Shown here one piece after another: positions 7,080 to 14,305 of a stretch of 21,684 bases of DNA. Position 1 is the first letter of the stretch. Each line of letters begins with the position of its first letter. The notes under the pieces were generated by a model that saw nothing but the letters and a program-made list of their open reading frames with translations, ran no database searches and had not been told where the DNA came from. Origin of the DNA: Acidobacteriota bacterium (lineage in GTDB: Bacteria > Acidobacteriota > Terriglobia > Versatilivoradales > Versatilivoraceae); assembly GCA_028875135.1 (NCBI GenBank), contig JAPPFQ010000015.1, forward strand, positions 1 to 21,684, read 5' to 3'. The translations under genes and the position numbers were made by a program.

Positions 7080-8720
7080 ATGATCCCTTCGGCCTTGAAC
7101 TCCAGCCCTTCCGGTGGCTCCTGGGTGAAGCAGCCGCTGGCCCACCTGCTGCAGCAGACCGATACCTTTGTGACTTGCGTCGAACTGGTGACCTCCCGGG
7201 GCATCATCACCGAGCGCAGCGGACGCCGCGTTCTGGACCTGGCTCGCGGCCTGGCCCGGCATCCGCAGGTCCATGCCCTCAGCATCACCGACAATCCCGG
7301 AGGCAACGCCATGCTGAGCGCAGACACTCTGGGAACCGATCTGATCGCGCGGGGCCAGGAGGTGATCATCCATCTCTCCTGCAAGGACTGGAACCGGAAT
7401 GCCCTCCAAAGCCGGGGGTGGAAGCTGGCCAGCGAGGGATTCAACAACATTCTGGCCCTGTCCGGAGACTGTCCCACCGGCGGCTACGCGGGTCAGGCCA
7501 GCGGCGTCTTCGACATCGATTCGGTGGGGCTGCTGAAGATGTATTCGGACATGAACGCCGGCTTGACGGAAGAAGGGCGGGGTGCAGCCGCCATGGCGCC
7601 CACCCGGTTCTTCCTGGGGGCGGTGGTCACCAATTTCAAGCGCCACGAACGCGAGGTGATGCCCCAGTACTTCAAGCTGGCGCTGAAGGTCAGGAGCGGG
7701 GCCCAGTTCATCATCAATCAGATCGGCTACGACTCGCGCAAGCAGGACGAGCTGCTGAAGGCCATGAGCCACTACGGGTTGCAGGTTCCGGTGCTGGCCA
7801 ACGTCTACGTGCTCAGCCGGCCCGCGGCCCGCTTTTTCAACAGCGGCGCCATCCCCGGCGTGGTCGTGACCGACGAGCTGTTGAGCCTGGTGGAAAAGCA
7901 GGCCAAATCGCCGGACAAGGGGAGGGCCTTCTTCCTGGAGCTTGCGGCCAAGCAGTGCGCCATCGCCCGCGGGCTGGGGTATCGGGGGGTCTACCTGGGT
8001 GGACACCTCAAGCTGGAACACTATGCCCGGGTGCTCTCCATCGCCGACAGTTTCGCCGAGGACGACTGGAAGGATTTCGCCAGGGAGATCCGGTTTCCGC
8101 AGAAAGACGAGTTCTATCTCTTTGACGGCAATCCCGAAACCGGCCTCAGCTCCACCGAGATCAACCCGTCCTACTTGGCTTCCAAGACCCCGGAGGCCCT
8201 CGGTGTTCTGCAGGGGCGACTTCCCCTGAGCTACAAGCTCAATCGCCGGGTTCACGAGCGGGTCTTTGAGAGCGGCAGCCCCGGATTTTCCCTGGGCCAG
8301 GACTTCTATCGGGCGGTGGAGCGGTCGGGTCCGGGGGTTCGGAAGACCTTGCACGGGATGGAGCATGCTTTTAAGATAGTGGGCTTCGATTGCCGCGACT
8401 GCGGGGATTGCTCTCTGCCGGACATCGCCTATCTGTGTCCGGAGTCCCAGTGCGCCAAGAACCAGCGGAACGGCCCCTGCGGGGGGACCCGGCAGGGCAA
8501 ATGCGAGGTGGGCGAAAAGGATTGCATCTGGGCGCTGGCCTACGATCGCCTGAAGGCTTACGGCGAGGAGGAATGCATGCTGGAGCGTCCGGTGGTCTTT
8601 CGCAACGGTGCTCTCAGAGGCACCAGCGCCTGGGCCAACGCCTTCCTGGGGCGTGACCACCATGCGGCTGCCGGAGAGACCGGGGAGCCCTCCCGATCCG
8701 GTCCCTCGAAAGGGCGCTGA
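7080..8720 (+). CDS. Methylenetetrahydrofolate reductase-like protein fused to a MetV-type Cys-rich domain
   Basis: 546 residues from the ATG at 7080, chosen because it lies 2 bases after the activator stop with GGTGGGG in front; an upstream in-frame ATG at 7026 would lie inside the activator gene. Residues ~20-300 are a MetF-like TIM barrel (FVTCVELVTSRG with the conserved Glu, then LSITDNPGG, NNILALSGDCPTGGY, GAQFIINQIGYD, VPVLANVYVLSR). The C-terminal ~120 residues are the MTHFR_C/MetV domain with Cys438-x2-Cys441-x2-Cys444, then LCPESQC, NGPCGG and further cysteines, expected to hold metal or Fe-S. In acetogens MetF and MetV are usually separate subunits. Here the enzyme probably oxidises methyl-THF to methylene-THF, passing electrons through the Cys-rich domain. 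The direction is inferred from the operon context. Confidence 0.9.
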   Translation: MIPSALNSSPSGGSWVKQPLAHLLQQTDTFVTCVELVTSRGIITERSGRRVLDLARGLARHPQVHALSITDNPGGNAMLSADTLGTDLIARGQEVIIHLSCKDWNRNALQSRGWKLASEGFNNILALSGDCPTGGYAGQASGVFDIDSVGLLKMYSDMNAGLTEEGRGAAAMAPTRFFLGAVVTNFKRHEREVMPQYFKLALKVRSGAQFIINQIGYDSRKQDELLKAMSHYGLQVPVLANVYVLSRPAARFFNSGAIPGVVVTDELLSLVEKQAKSPDKGRAFFLELAAKQCAIARGLGYRGVYLGGHLKLEHYARVLSIADSFAEDDWKDFAREIRFPQKDEFYLFDGNPETGLSSTEINPSYLASKTPEALGVLQGRLPLSYKLNRRVHERVFESGSPGFSLGQDFYRAVERSGPGVRKTLHGMEHAFKIVGFDCRDCGDCSLPDIAYLCPESQCAKNQRNGPCGGTRQGKCEVGEKDCIWALAYDRLKAYGEEECMLERPVVFRNGALRGTSAWANAFLGRDHHAAAGETGEPSRSGPSKGR

Positions 8721-8810
8721 CCCGCAAGCCTCCAAGACAGGGCGAAAACGGCACGCAAGACGAATGGTATTTGCAGGCTATATCCAGCGACGCGGCCAGA
8801 AAGCAGGGCT

Positions 8811-9845
8811 ATGAACAGGAACGGGAACCCGCTTCGGTTCACGACCATCGGCGAGAACATTCACACCACCCGGGTCTTGTTGAGAAAGGGGAAGCGCATC
8901 GTCCGGAATCCCGACGGGGTGGAATCGGTCCTCTACAGGAACTCCGAGGGCGAGACTCGCTACCTGCCCATCCCGGAAGCGGTCAAACGGACCCAGGACT
9001 ACCAGGAGGGTCGGGTCAAGCATGTGAAAATCGCCGTCCTGGCGGCCCAGGCGGGTGGCCCCGAGTCGGAAGAGGGGCTCAGGTATCTCCGCTACCTGGT
9101 GGACAGGCAGTTATCGGCAGGGGTGGACTTTCTCGACCTGAATGTGGACGAGGTGTCCCTCAAGTTGAATGAGCAGAAGGAGGCCATGCAGTGGCTGGTC
9201 GGAACGGTGCAGGCCATGAGCCCCGTGCCGGTTTCAGTGGATTCCTCGAACATCGAGATCATTCAGGCCGGCCTGGAGGCCTGCCATGACGAGTCGGGGA
9301 GAAACCTGCTGAATTCGGCTTCCCTGGAGCGTCTGGAAGCCCTGGACCTGGCCCGGGAGCACGACACCAAGGTGATCGTGACTGCGGCCGGGGAGAAGGG
9401 GATGCCCCAGAACGAGACGGAGCGCCTGGAGAATGCCTCGCGCATGGTGGAGGCCGCCCTGGCCAGGGGGATCCCGCTGGCCAGCATCTACGTGGATGTC
9501 CTGGTGTTTCCCATCTCGGTCGACGGTCAGTTCGGCCACCATGCCCTGGAGACCATCCGCCAGTTGCGGTCCAGATACGGGTCGGAGGTCCATATCACCG
9601 GGGGACTGAGCAACGTTTCCTTCGGACTGCCCCGCAGGCGGCTGATCAACGACGTCTTCATTCTCCTGTCGCTGGAGGCGGGAGCGGACAGCGGCATCAT
9701 CGATCCGGTGGCCAGCAACCTGCAGTCGATCCTTTCCATGGACCGCCAGGCCAACACCTACCGCATGACGGAGGATCTGCTGCTGGGGAGGGACCGTCAC
9801 TGCAAGAATTTCCTGCGGGCCTATCGCAAAGGGGAACTGCAGTAG
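8811..9845 (+). CDS. Pterin-dependent methyltransferase (methyltetrahydrofolate:corrinoid protein type)
   Basis: 344 residues. The DHPS-like TIM barrel shows TIGENIHTTR at the start, FLDLNVDE (~107-114), VSVDSSN (141-147), LLNSAS (Asn168, the expected N5-binding residue), then GGLSNVSFGLPRRRLIN and GADSGIIDP, all typical of AcsE/MtgA/MetH pterin domains. It transfers the methyl group from the corrinoid protein to tetrahydrofolate, or the reverse. It is longer than AcsE-type enzymes (~260 residues); the surplus is mainly a charged insertion at ~22-70 between the first strand and the first helix. GCAGGG (8803-8808) supports the ATG. A 90-base gap separates it from the MetF-MetV gene, and I see no structure in that gap. 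Confidence 0.9.
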   Translation: MNRNGNPLRFTTIGENIHTTRVLLRKGKRIVRNPDGVESVLYRNSEGETRYLPIPEAVKRTQDYQEGRVKHVKIAVLAAQAGGPESEEGLRYLRYLVDRQLSAGVDFLDLNVDEVSLKLNEQKEAMQWLVGTVQAMSPVPVSVDSSNIEIIQAGLEACHDESGRNLLNSASLERLEALDLAREHDTKVIVTAAGEKGMPQNETERLENASRMVEAALARGIPLASIYVDVLVFPISVDGQFGHHALETIRQLRSRYGSEVHITGGLSNVSFGLPRRRLINDVFILLSLEAGADSGIIDPVASNLQSILSMDRQANTYRMTEDLLLGRDRHCKNFLRAYRKGELQ

Positions 9846-9876
9846 CGGGCGCTGCAGGGCTCAGGGGATCGAACGA

Positions 9877-9952
9877 CCCCGGGCGCCAGCCCGGGGATTC
9901 GAGTGGAGCCGCAAAGCGGCGGCAGCATGTAGCCGTGGGCGTAAGCCCATGG
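9877..9952. repeat. Three consecutive hairpins inside the operon, REP-like element
   Basis: The 140-base gap after the pterin methyltransferase holds three back-to-back stems. The first has perfect 8-base arms CCCCGGGC/GCCCGGGG around GCCA (9877-9896). The second is GCCGC-AAA-GCGGC (9908-9920). The third is a GTAA-loop stem with arms CCGTGGGC/GCCCATGG, containing one G-U pair (9933-9952). None is followed by a T-run. The modular form suggests a dispersed repetitive palindromic element or an mRNA processing/stability structure rather than a terminator. Confidence 0.6.
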
Positions 9953-9985
9953 GACCGGGACGTGGAGAGGGAGCAGGCTGGAATC

Positions 9986-10297
9986 ATGGCGCAGTATCAG
10001 ATTCTGTTCTGGAAAGACATTCCGGCCCAGATCAAGGTCTACCAGGGGCGTCGCGGCGTTTCCAGGCCGTTGCCCGACCGCTTTCAGGTGGAGATCGACC
10101 GGGTCGCCATGGCCGAGGGCCTGGCGGGCACCGATGACTACCTGGATCAGTGGCACTGGTCGGCCAAACAGGAACGGTCCGGAACCACCCAGGAGGTCCT
10201 GGACAGTCTGGCCGAGGAGCTCGAACGAGAGTTTGACGCCCGCAAGCGCAGGGGTGCCGGACGTTCAGGCAAGTCCGGGGAAGATTCAGCGAGGTAG
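9986..10297 (+). CDS. Small PF13769-like ('virulence factor' domain) protein
   Basis: 103 residues from the ATG at 9986; a GTG at 9935 in the same frame would translate the hairpin block and is less likely. The N-terminal ~65 residues (QYQILFWKDIPAQIKVYQGRR, then LPDRFQVEIDRVAMAEGLAGTDDYLDQW) match what I remember of the PF13769 domain. The rest is a charged helix with a Lys/Arg-rich tail. It has no signal peptide, membrane segment or cysteine. The Pfam name comes from a staphylococcal protein and says little about function. Occurrence directly behind MetF-like and pterin methyltransferase genes suggests a C1-metabolism role. It lies 3 bases before the SDR gene, so the two are probably coupled. 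Confidence 0.75.
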   Translation: MAQYQILFWKDIPAQIKVYQGRRGVSRPLPDRFQVEIDRVAMAEGLAGTDDYLDQWHWSAKQERSGTTQEVLDSLAEELEREFDARKRRGAGRSGKSGEDSAR

Positions 10298-10300
10298 ACG

Positions 10301-11089
10301 ATGGCAGCAAGCAAACTGAGACTGGAGAACAAGGTGGCCCTGGTCACGGGAGCCTCTCGCGGCATAGGCAAGGCGATCGCCCTGGCCTTTGCCGAGGAGG
10401 GAGCGGCGGTGGCCGTCAACTACGCCGCCAATGGCCGCTTGGCCGAGGAAGTGCGCGAAGCCATCGCTTCGGCCGGGGGGCGCGCCCTCTGCGTTCAAGC
10501 CGACGTGGGAGTCGCCGAACAGGTGGACTCCATGGTGCGGCAGGTCCTGGAGGAGTACGGGCGGATCGACGTTCTGGTCAACAATGCCGGGCTTCTCAAC
10601 CAGGAACCGTCGCTGGAGGCGACCGGGGAGGGGTTCGACCGGATGGTGGATGTCAACGTCAAGGGGGTCATCCGCTGCGCCGCGGCCGTGGCCGAGGGCA
10701 TGAAGCAGCGAGGCCGGGGGAGGATCATCAACGTCTCCTCCATTGCCGCTCTGGGCACCTCCATGCCCGGAGTGACCGGTTACGCCATGACCAAGGCTGC
10801 GGTCAACATGTTCAACCGCCGGCTCGCCAGGGAACTGGGTCCCCACAACATCACCGTGAACGCCATCGCGCCCGGATTCATCCTCACCGACATGTCTCGG
10901 GAGGGCGCCCGGGCCAGCGGGACCTACGTCGACGGCATCGCCGAACGGACCATGCTGCGTCGAGTGGGCGATCCGGTGGACATCGCGGGGGTGGCCCTCT
11001 TTCTGGCCTCGGACGACTCGTCCTTCATGACGGGGCAGGTGCTCAACGTGGACGGTGGGCGCATCGACTATCTCACCCACTCGGTGTAA
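10301..11089 (+). CDS. Short-chain dehydrogenase/reductase (SDR, FabG-like)
   Basis: 262 residues, classical SDR length. The cofactor motif TGASRGIG is at 16-23 and NNAG at 94-97. The catalytic set is Asn119, Ser147, Tyr161 and Lys165 (VSSIAAL...GYAMTK). The C-terminus has APGFILTDM and a VDGG motif near the end. It oxidises or reduces a hydroxyl/keto group with NAD(P); the segment after strand 2 (VNYAANGR) leaves cofactor preference open. The gene follows the PF13769 protein by 3 bases with GAGG (10291-10294) as ribosome site, so it belongs to the same operon. The most likely job is oxidation of a hydroxyl on the demethylated substrate, not fatty-acid synthesis, because no other fab gene is nearby. 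That assignment is an inference. Confidence 0.9.
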   Translation: MAASKLRLENKVALVTGASRGIGKAIALAFAEEGAAVAVNYAANGRLAEEVREAIASAGGRALCVQADVGVAEQVDSMVRQVLEEYGRIDVLVNNAGLLNQEPSLEATGEGFDRMVDVNVKGVIRCAAAVAEGMKQRGRGRIINVSSIAALGTSMPGVTGYAMTKAAVNMFNRRLARELGPHNITVNAIAPGFILTDMSREGARASGTYVDGIAERTMLRRVGDPVDIAGVALFLASDDSSFMTGQVLNVDGGRIDYLTHSV

Positions 11090-11157
11090 CCGGTCCATCA
11101 GGTCCCGGGCGTATCGGCATGGAATCGCGAGACTGAGTCAAAGGAAAAGAATCCGTC

Positions 11158-12138
11158 ATGCAGCCTGAACGCATCGTCTCCATCGCTCCCATCGATCAGA
11201 TAGCCATCGACATCCTGCAACAGGTGGCTCCGGTGGAGATCTCGCCCTCTCCGGATGAACCCACGGTGCTCACCCTGCTGGAGGGGACCATCGGGCTGGT
11301 GGCCCGAGGCACCGAAGGCGGTATTACCCGGAAGATCATGGAAAACTGCCCGGGCCTGCGGGTCATCGGTCGACCCGGGGTCGGCTACGATACGGTGGAT
11401 GTGGCCTTTGCCACCCGGCGGAAGATTCCCGTGGTGTACGCTCCCATCGGAGGGTTCGCCGTCGCCGAAGCCGCCCTGGCGCTGCTGATGGCCATCGTCA
11501 AGAAGGTCCAGTTGGCCGACTCCATCCTCAAGCAGGGTCAGTGGCAGCGCCGCTACCGGATGAGCACGGGGGATCTGACCGGGCACACCCTGGGGATCAT
11601 AGGGCTGGGTCGAATCGGGGGGCGCCTGGCCGAGCTGGTGCGGAATTTCGAGATGGAAGTGCTGGGCTACGATCCCTTCCTGACGGAAGAAGCGGCCAAG
11701 GGGATGGGAGTCGAGCTGGTGGGGCTGGATGACCTGCTGGGGCGTTCCGATTTCATTTCGGTGCACGTCCCCTTGGGGGAGCAGACCCGCGGCATGATCG
11801 ACCGGAAGCGGATCGCCCGGATGAAGCCGGGAGCCATCTTCATCAACACCGCCCGGGGTGGGGTGGTGGAAAACCTGGACGTGCTGGCCGACGCCCTGGA
11901 GAGCGGCCACCTGGGAGCGGTGGGTCTGGACGTGTTTCCCACCGAACCCCCCGACACCTCCCACCGCCTGTTCAAACACCCCCACTTTACCGGGGCTCCC
12001 CACTTGCTGGGCGTGAGCCGCCTGGCCATGGAACGCATCTATCGCTCCATGGCCAACGACATGGTGGCGGTTCTCCGGGGGAGGCGGCCCCGCTACTGCG
12101 TCAATCCGGAGGTTTGCGAGGAGCTGTTCGAGTCTTGA
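11158..12138 (+). CDS. D-2-hydroxyacid dehydrogenase, NAD(P)-dependent (first of two)
   Basis: 326 residues. The N-terminal substrate domain includes GRPGVGYDTVD (71-81). The Rossmann motif GLGRIG is at 149-154. The catalytic triad is Arg233 (NTARGG), Glu263 (DVFPTEPP) and His282 (GAPHLLG). This is the SerA/LdhD/glyoxylate-reductase superfamily without a C-terminal ACT domain, so it is not a regulated phosphoglycerate dehydrogenase. The position after the Rossmann strand is Asp (GYDPF), pointing to NAD. GAPHLLGVSR replaces the common TPHIAG motif. AAGGA at 11141-11145 is a distant ribosome site. A paralogue of a different subgroup follows 16 bases later. Substrate unknown. Confidence 0.88.
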   Translation: MQPERIVSIAPIDQIAIDILQQVAPVEISPSPDEPTVLTLLEGTIGLVARGTEGGITRKIMENCPGLRVIGRPGVGYDTVDVAFATRRKIPVVYAPIGGFAVAEAALALLMAIVKKVQLADSILKQGQWQRRYRMSTGDLTGHTLGIIGLGRIGGRLAELVRNFEMEVLGYDPFLTEEAAKGMGVELVGLDDLLGRSDFISVHVPLGEQTRGMIDRKRIARMKPGAIFINTARGGVVENLDVLADALESGHLGAVGLDVFPTEPPDTSHRLFKHPHFTGAPHLLGVSRLAMERIYRSMANDMVAVLRGRRPRYCVNPEVCEELFES

Positions 12139-12154
12139 GGGAAGGAAGGAAACT

Positions 12155-13120
12155 ATGAGAATCGTGGTGCTTGACGGATATACCCTGAATCCGGGAGATC
12201 TTTCATGGGAGGGTTTGGAGAAGCTGGGAACCACCGAGGTTCACGATCGAACCGAACCCGAGCTCACCCTTCAGCGCGCAGGGGGCGCGGAGGTCGTATT
12301 GACCAACAAGACCGCCCTGGACGCGGAGGCGTTGCGCCGGCTCAAGGGCGAGGGGCTTCGCTACGTCGGGGTGCTGGCCACCGGATACAACGTGGTGGAT
12401 ATCCAGGCGGCCAGGGAGCTGGGAATCCCCGTGACCAACGTGCCCACCTACGGGACGGCCTCGGTGGCTCAGTTCGCCTTCGCGCTGCTGCTGGAGCTCT
12501 GCCACCATGTGCAGCTCCACAGCGATGCCGTCCGGGGTGGAGAGTGGTCCCGAAGCATCGAGTGGTGTTTCTGGAAGACGCCTCTCATCGAGCTGTCCGG
12601 GAGGACCATGGGGATCGTCGGGTTCGGCCGCATCGGTCGGCAGGTCGGCCGCATCGCCCACGCCATGGGCATGCGGGTCATCGCCCACGACGCCATCACC
12701 GTCAACCCTCCCGACTATGAAGGGTTCCGCTGGACCGGTGTGGAAGAGCTGCTCAGGGAAGCCGATGTGGTCAGCCTGCACTGTCCGCTGTTCCCCGAGA
12801 CCGAGGGAATGATCAATGCCGAGAGGCTGGCGATGATGAAGCCCACCGCCTTTCTTCTCAACAATTCCCGGGGGCCCCTGATCGTCGACCAGGACCTGGC
12901 CGACGCCCTTAATGCAGGGCGGATTGCCGGGGCGGGGCTCGACGTGCTCTCGGTCGAGCCTCCCCTCGAGACCAACCCCCTGCTCTCGGCCAAGAACTGC
13001 CTGGTGACCCCCCACATCTCCTGGGCGACCCGGGAGGCCAGGTCGCGGCTGATGGACACCGTGGTTGGAAATGTGGAGAGTTTCCTCGAGAACCGGACCC
13101 GCAACGTCGTGAACCCCTGA
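12155..13120 (+). CDS. D-2-hydroxyacid dehydrogenase, hydroxypyruvate reductase / D-glycerate dehydrogenase-like
   Basis: 321 residues. The N-terminus VVLDGYTLNPGDLSW is strongly typical of glycerate dehydrogenases. The Rossmann motif GFGRIG is at 156-161, and the catalytic residues are Arg239 (NNSRG), Glu268 (SVEPP) and His287 in TPHISWAT, where the Trp is characteristic of this subgroup. The enzyme would interconvert hydroxypyruvate (or glyoxylate) and D-glycerate using NAD(P)H. Hydroxypyruvate reductase is a serine-cycle enzyme, which is notable next to methyl-THF oxidation genes, but no serine-glyoxylate aminotransferase or glycerate kinase is visible here. A strong ribosome site, AAGGAAGGA (12142-12150), precedes the ATG. 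The protein is clearly different in sequence from the dehydrogenase just upstream. Confidence 0.88.
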   Translation: MRIVVLDGYTLNPGDLSWEGLEKLGTTEVHDRTEPELTLQRAGGAEVVLTNKTALDAEALRRLKGEGLRYVGVLATGYNVVDIQAARELGIPVTNVPTYGTASVAQFAFALLLELCHHVQLHSDAVRGGEWSRSIEWCFWKTPLIELSGRTMGIVGFGRIGRQVGRIAHAMGMRVIAHDAITVNPPDYEGFRWTGVEELLREADVVSLHCPLFPETEGMINAERLAMMKPTAFLLNNSRGPLIVDQDLADALNAGRIAGAGLDVLSVEPPLETNPLLSAKNCLVTPHISWATREARSRLMDTVVGNVESFLENRTRNVVNP

Positions 13121-13191
13121 GCCTTGGCTTGGGAATTGCCGATCCGCCGGAGCTGCGCCACGGCTCCGCCAGTAGCCACTAGGAGGACCTG

Positions 13192-14199
13192 ATGGCCCGT
13201 ATCCGATTACCGTCGCAGAACCTTTCGCGTGCATTCCTCGAGGTGGTGGAACAGTCCGCCATCGCCGCTGCCCGCACCATGGGCATTGGCGACCGGGAAT
13301 TCTCTGATCAGGCCGCGGTGGAGGTGATGCGGAAGATCATGGACAGCGTTCCCATGAAGGGAACCATCGTGATCGGAGAAGGCGAGCGGGACCAGGCCCC
13401 CATGCTCTACATCGGGGAGAAAGTGGGCATGCACAAGGACGTCGTCGAAGGCGAGCAGGCGATCCACGAGGTGGACATTGCCGTCGACCCGCTGGAGGGC
13501 ACCAACCTTTGCGCCACCGGAGCGCCCGGGGCCATCACCGTGCTGGCCAGTTCCGAGAAGGGCGGGCTGCTGAATGCACCCGATTGCTACATGGAGAAGA
13601 TCATCGTCGGGCCTTCCTCCAAGGGGGTCATCGATATCGACGCCTCGGTCAAGGACAACCTCCGGGCCATCGCCAAGAGGCTGGACCGCGACGTGGAAAA
13701 CCTGGTGGTGGTGGTTCTGGACCGCCCCAGGCACGCTCGGCTGATCCAGGATATTCGGGCCGCCGGCGCCCGCATCCGGCTCATTACCGACGGCGACCTC
13801 TCGGCCGGCATCAGCGTGGCCCTGCGCGGCACCGGAGTCCACGCCGTCATGGGTATCGGCGGCGCTCCGGAAGGGGTATTGACGGCGGCGGCGCTCCGCT
13901 GCCTCAACGGAGAGATCCTGGCAAGGCTGGTGGTGAAGGACGAGGAGCAGGCCGAGCGGATGAAGAGCATGGGCATCAAGGATCCGGACAAGGTCTACGC
14001 CACTACCGAGCTGGCCTCGGGCAAGAACATCATCTTCGCGGCTACCGGCGTTACCGACGGCACCCTGCTCAAAGGCGTGCGGTTCTTTGGCGACGGAACC
14101 CGGACGCAGTCGATCCTGATGAACCTGGCCAACCGGCACGTCCGCTTCGTGGACACCGTCCACCTGGCTCAACGTCCCGACATCAGCGTCCGCCTGTAG
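13192..14199 (+). CDS. glpX: Class II fructose-1,6-bisphosphatase (GlpX)
   Basis: 335 residues, the usual GlpX size. It contains the family signatures GEGERDQAPMLYIGE (62-76), DPLEGTN (99-105), TDGDLSAGI and IGGAPEGVLTAAALR. It hydrolyses fructose-1,6-bisphosphate to fructose-6-phosphate (and in some lineages sedoheptulose-1,7-bisphosphate) with a divalent metal. Reading starts at the ATG at 13192 behind a perfect AGGAGG (13181-13186). A 71-base gap separates it from the dehydrogenase; that gap has a small CGGAGC/GCTCCG hairpin (13148-13168). Its place in this run suggests gluconeogenic use of the carbon produced by the operon, or chance adjacency of a housekeeping gene. Confidence 0.96.
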   Translation: MARIRLPSQNLSRAFLEVVEQSAIAAARTMGIGDREFSDQAAVEVMRKIMDSVPMKGTIVIGEGERDQAPMLYIGEKVGMHKDVVEGEQAIHEVDIAVDPLEGTNLCATGAPGAITVLASSEKGGLLNAPDCYMEKIIVGPSSKGVIDIDASVKDNLRAIAKRLDRDVENLVVVVLDRPRHARLIQDIRAAGARIRLITDGDLSAGISVALRGTGVHAVMGIGGAPEGVLTAAALRCLNGEILARLVVKDEEQAERMKSMGIKDPDKVYATTELASGKNIIFAATGVTDGTLLKGVRFFGDGTRTQSILMNLANRHVRFVDTVHLAQRPDISVRL

Positions 14200-14247
14200 T
14201 CCTTTGCAAGCGCCGAGTCGTTCATTCCTCCCGCTTTGAGCCTGAAT

Positions 14248-14280
14248 CCAAACCCTGATCGTTTGGGCATCCTCGGATGC
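14248..14280. repeat. Two adjacent short hairpins between glpX and the symporter gene
   Basis: CCAAAC/GTTTGG with a 7-base loop (14248-14266) is immediately followed by GCATCC-TC-GGATGC (14267-14280). Both are perfect. No T-run follows, so they are not classical terminators. They could dampen read-through or mark an operator ahead of the TTG-initiated symporter gene. Confidence 0.4.
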
Positions 14281-14305
14281 TGCGCCTGTTTCCCGGAGGT
14301 CCGGC

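Noticed and set aside
6867..8735. Minus-strand open frame of ~620 codons opposite the MetF-MetV gene
   Set aside because: No motifs, and it overlaps the end of one real gene and all of the next; plus-strand cysteine and TIM-barrel motifs are decisive.
9935..9985. GTG start at 9935 for the PF13769 protein
   Set aside because: It would place coding sequence inside the third hairpin; domain similarity begins right at the ATG at 9986.
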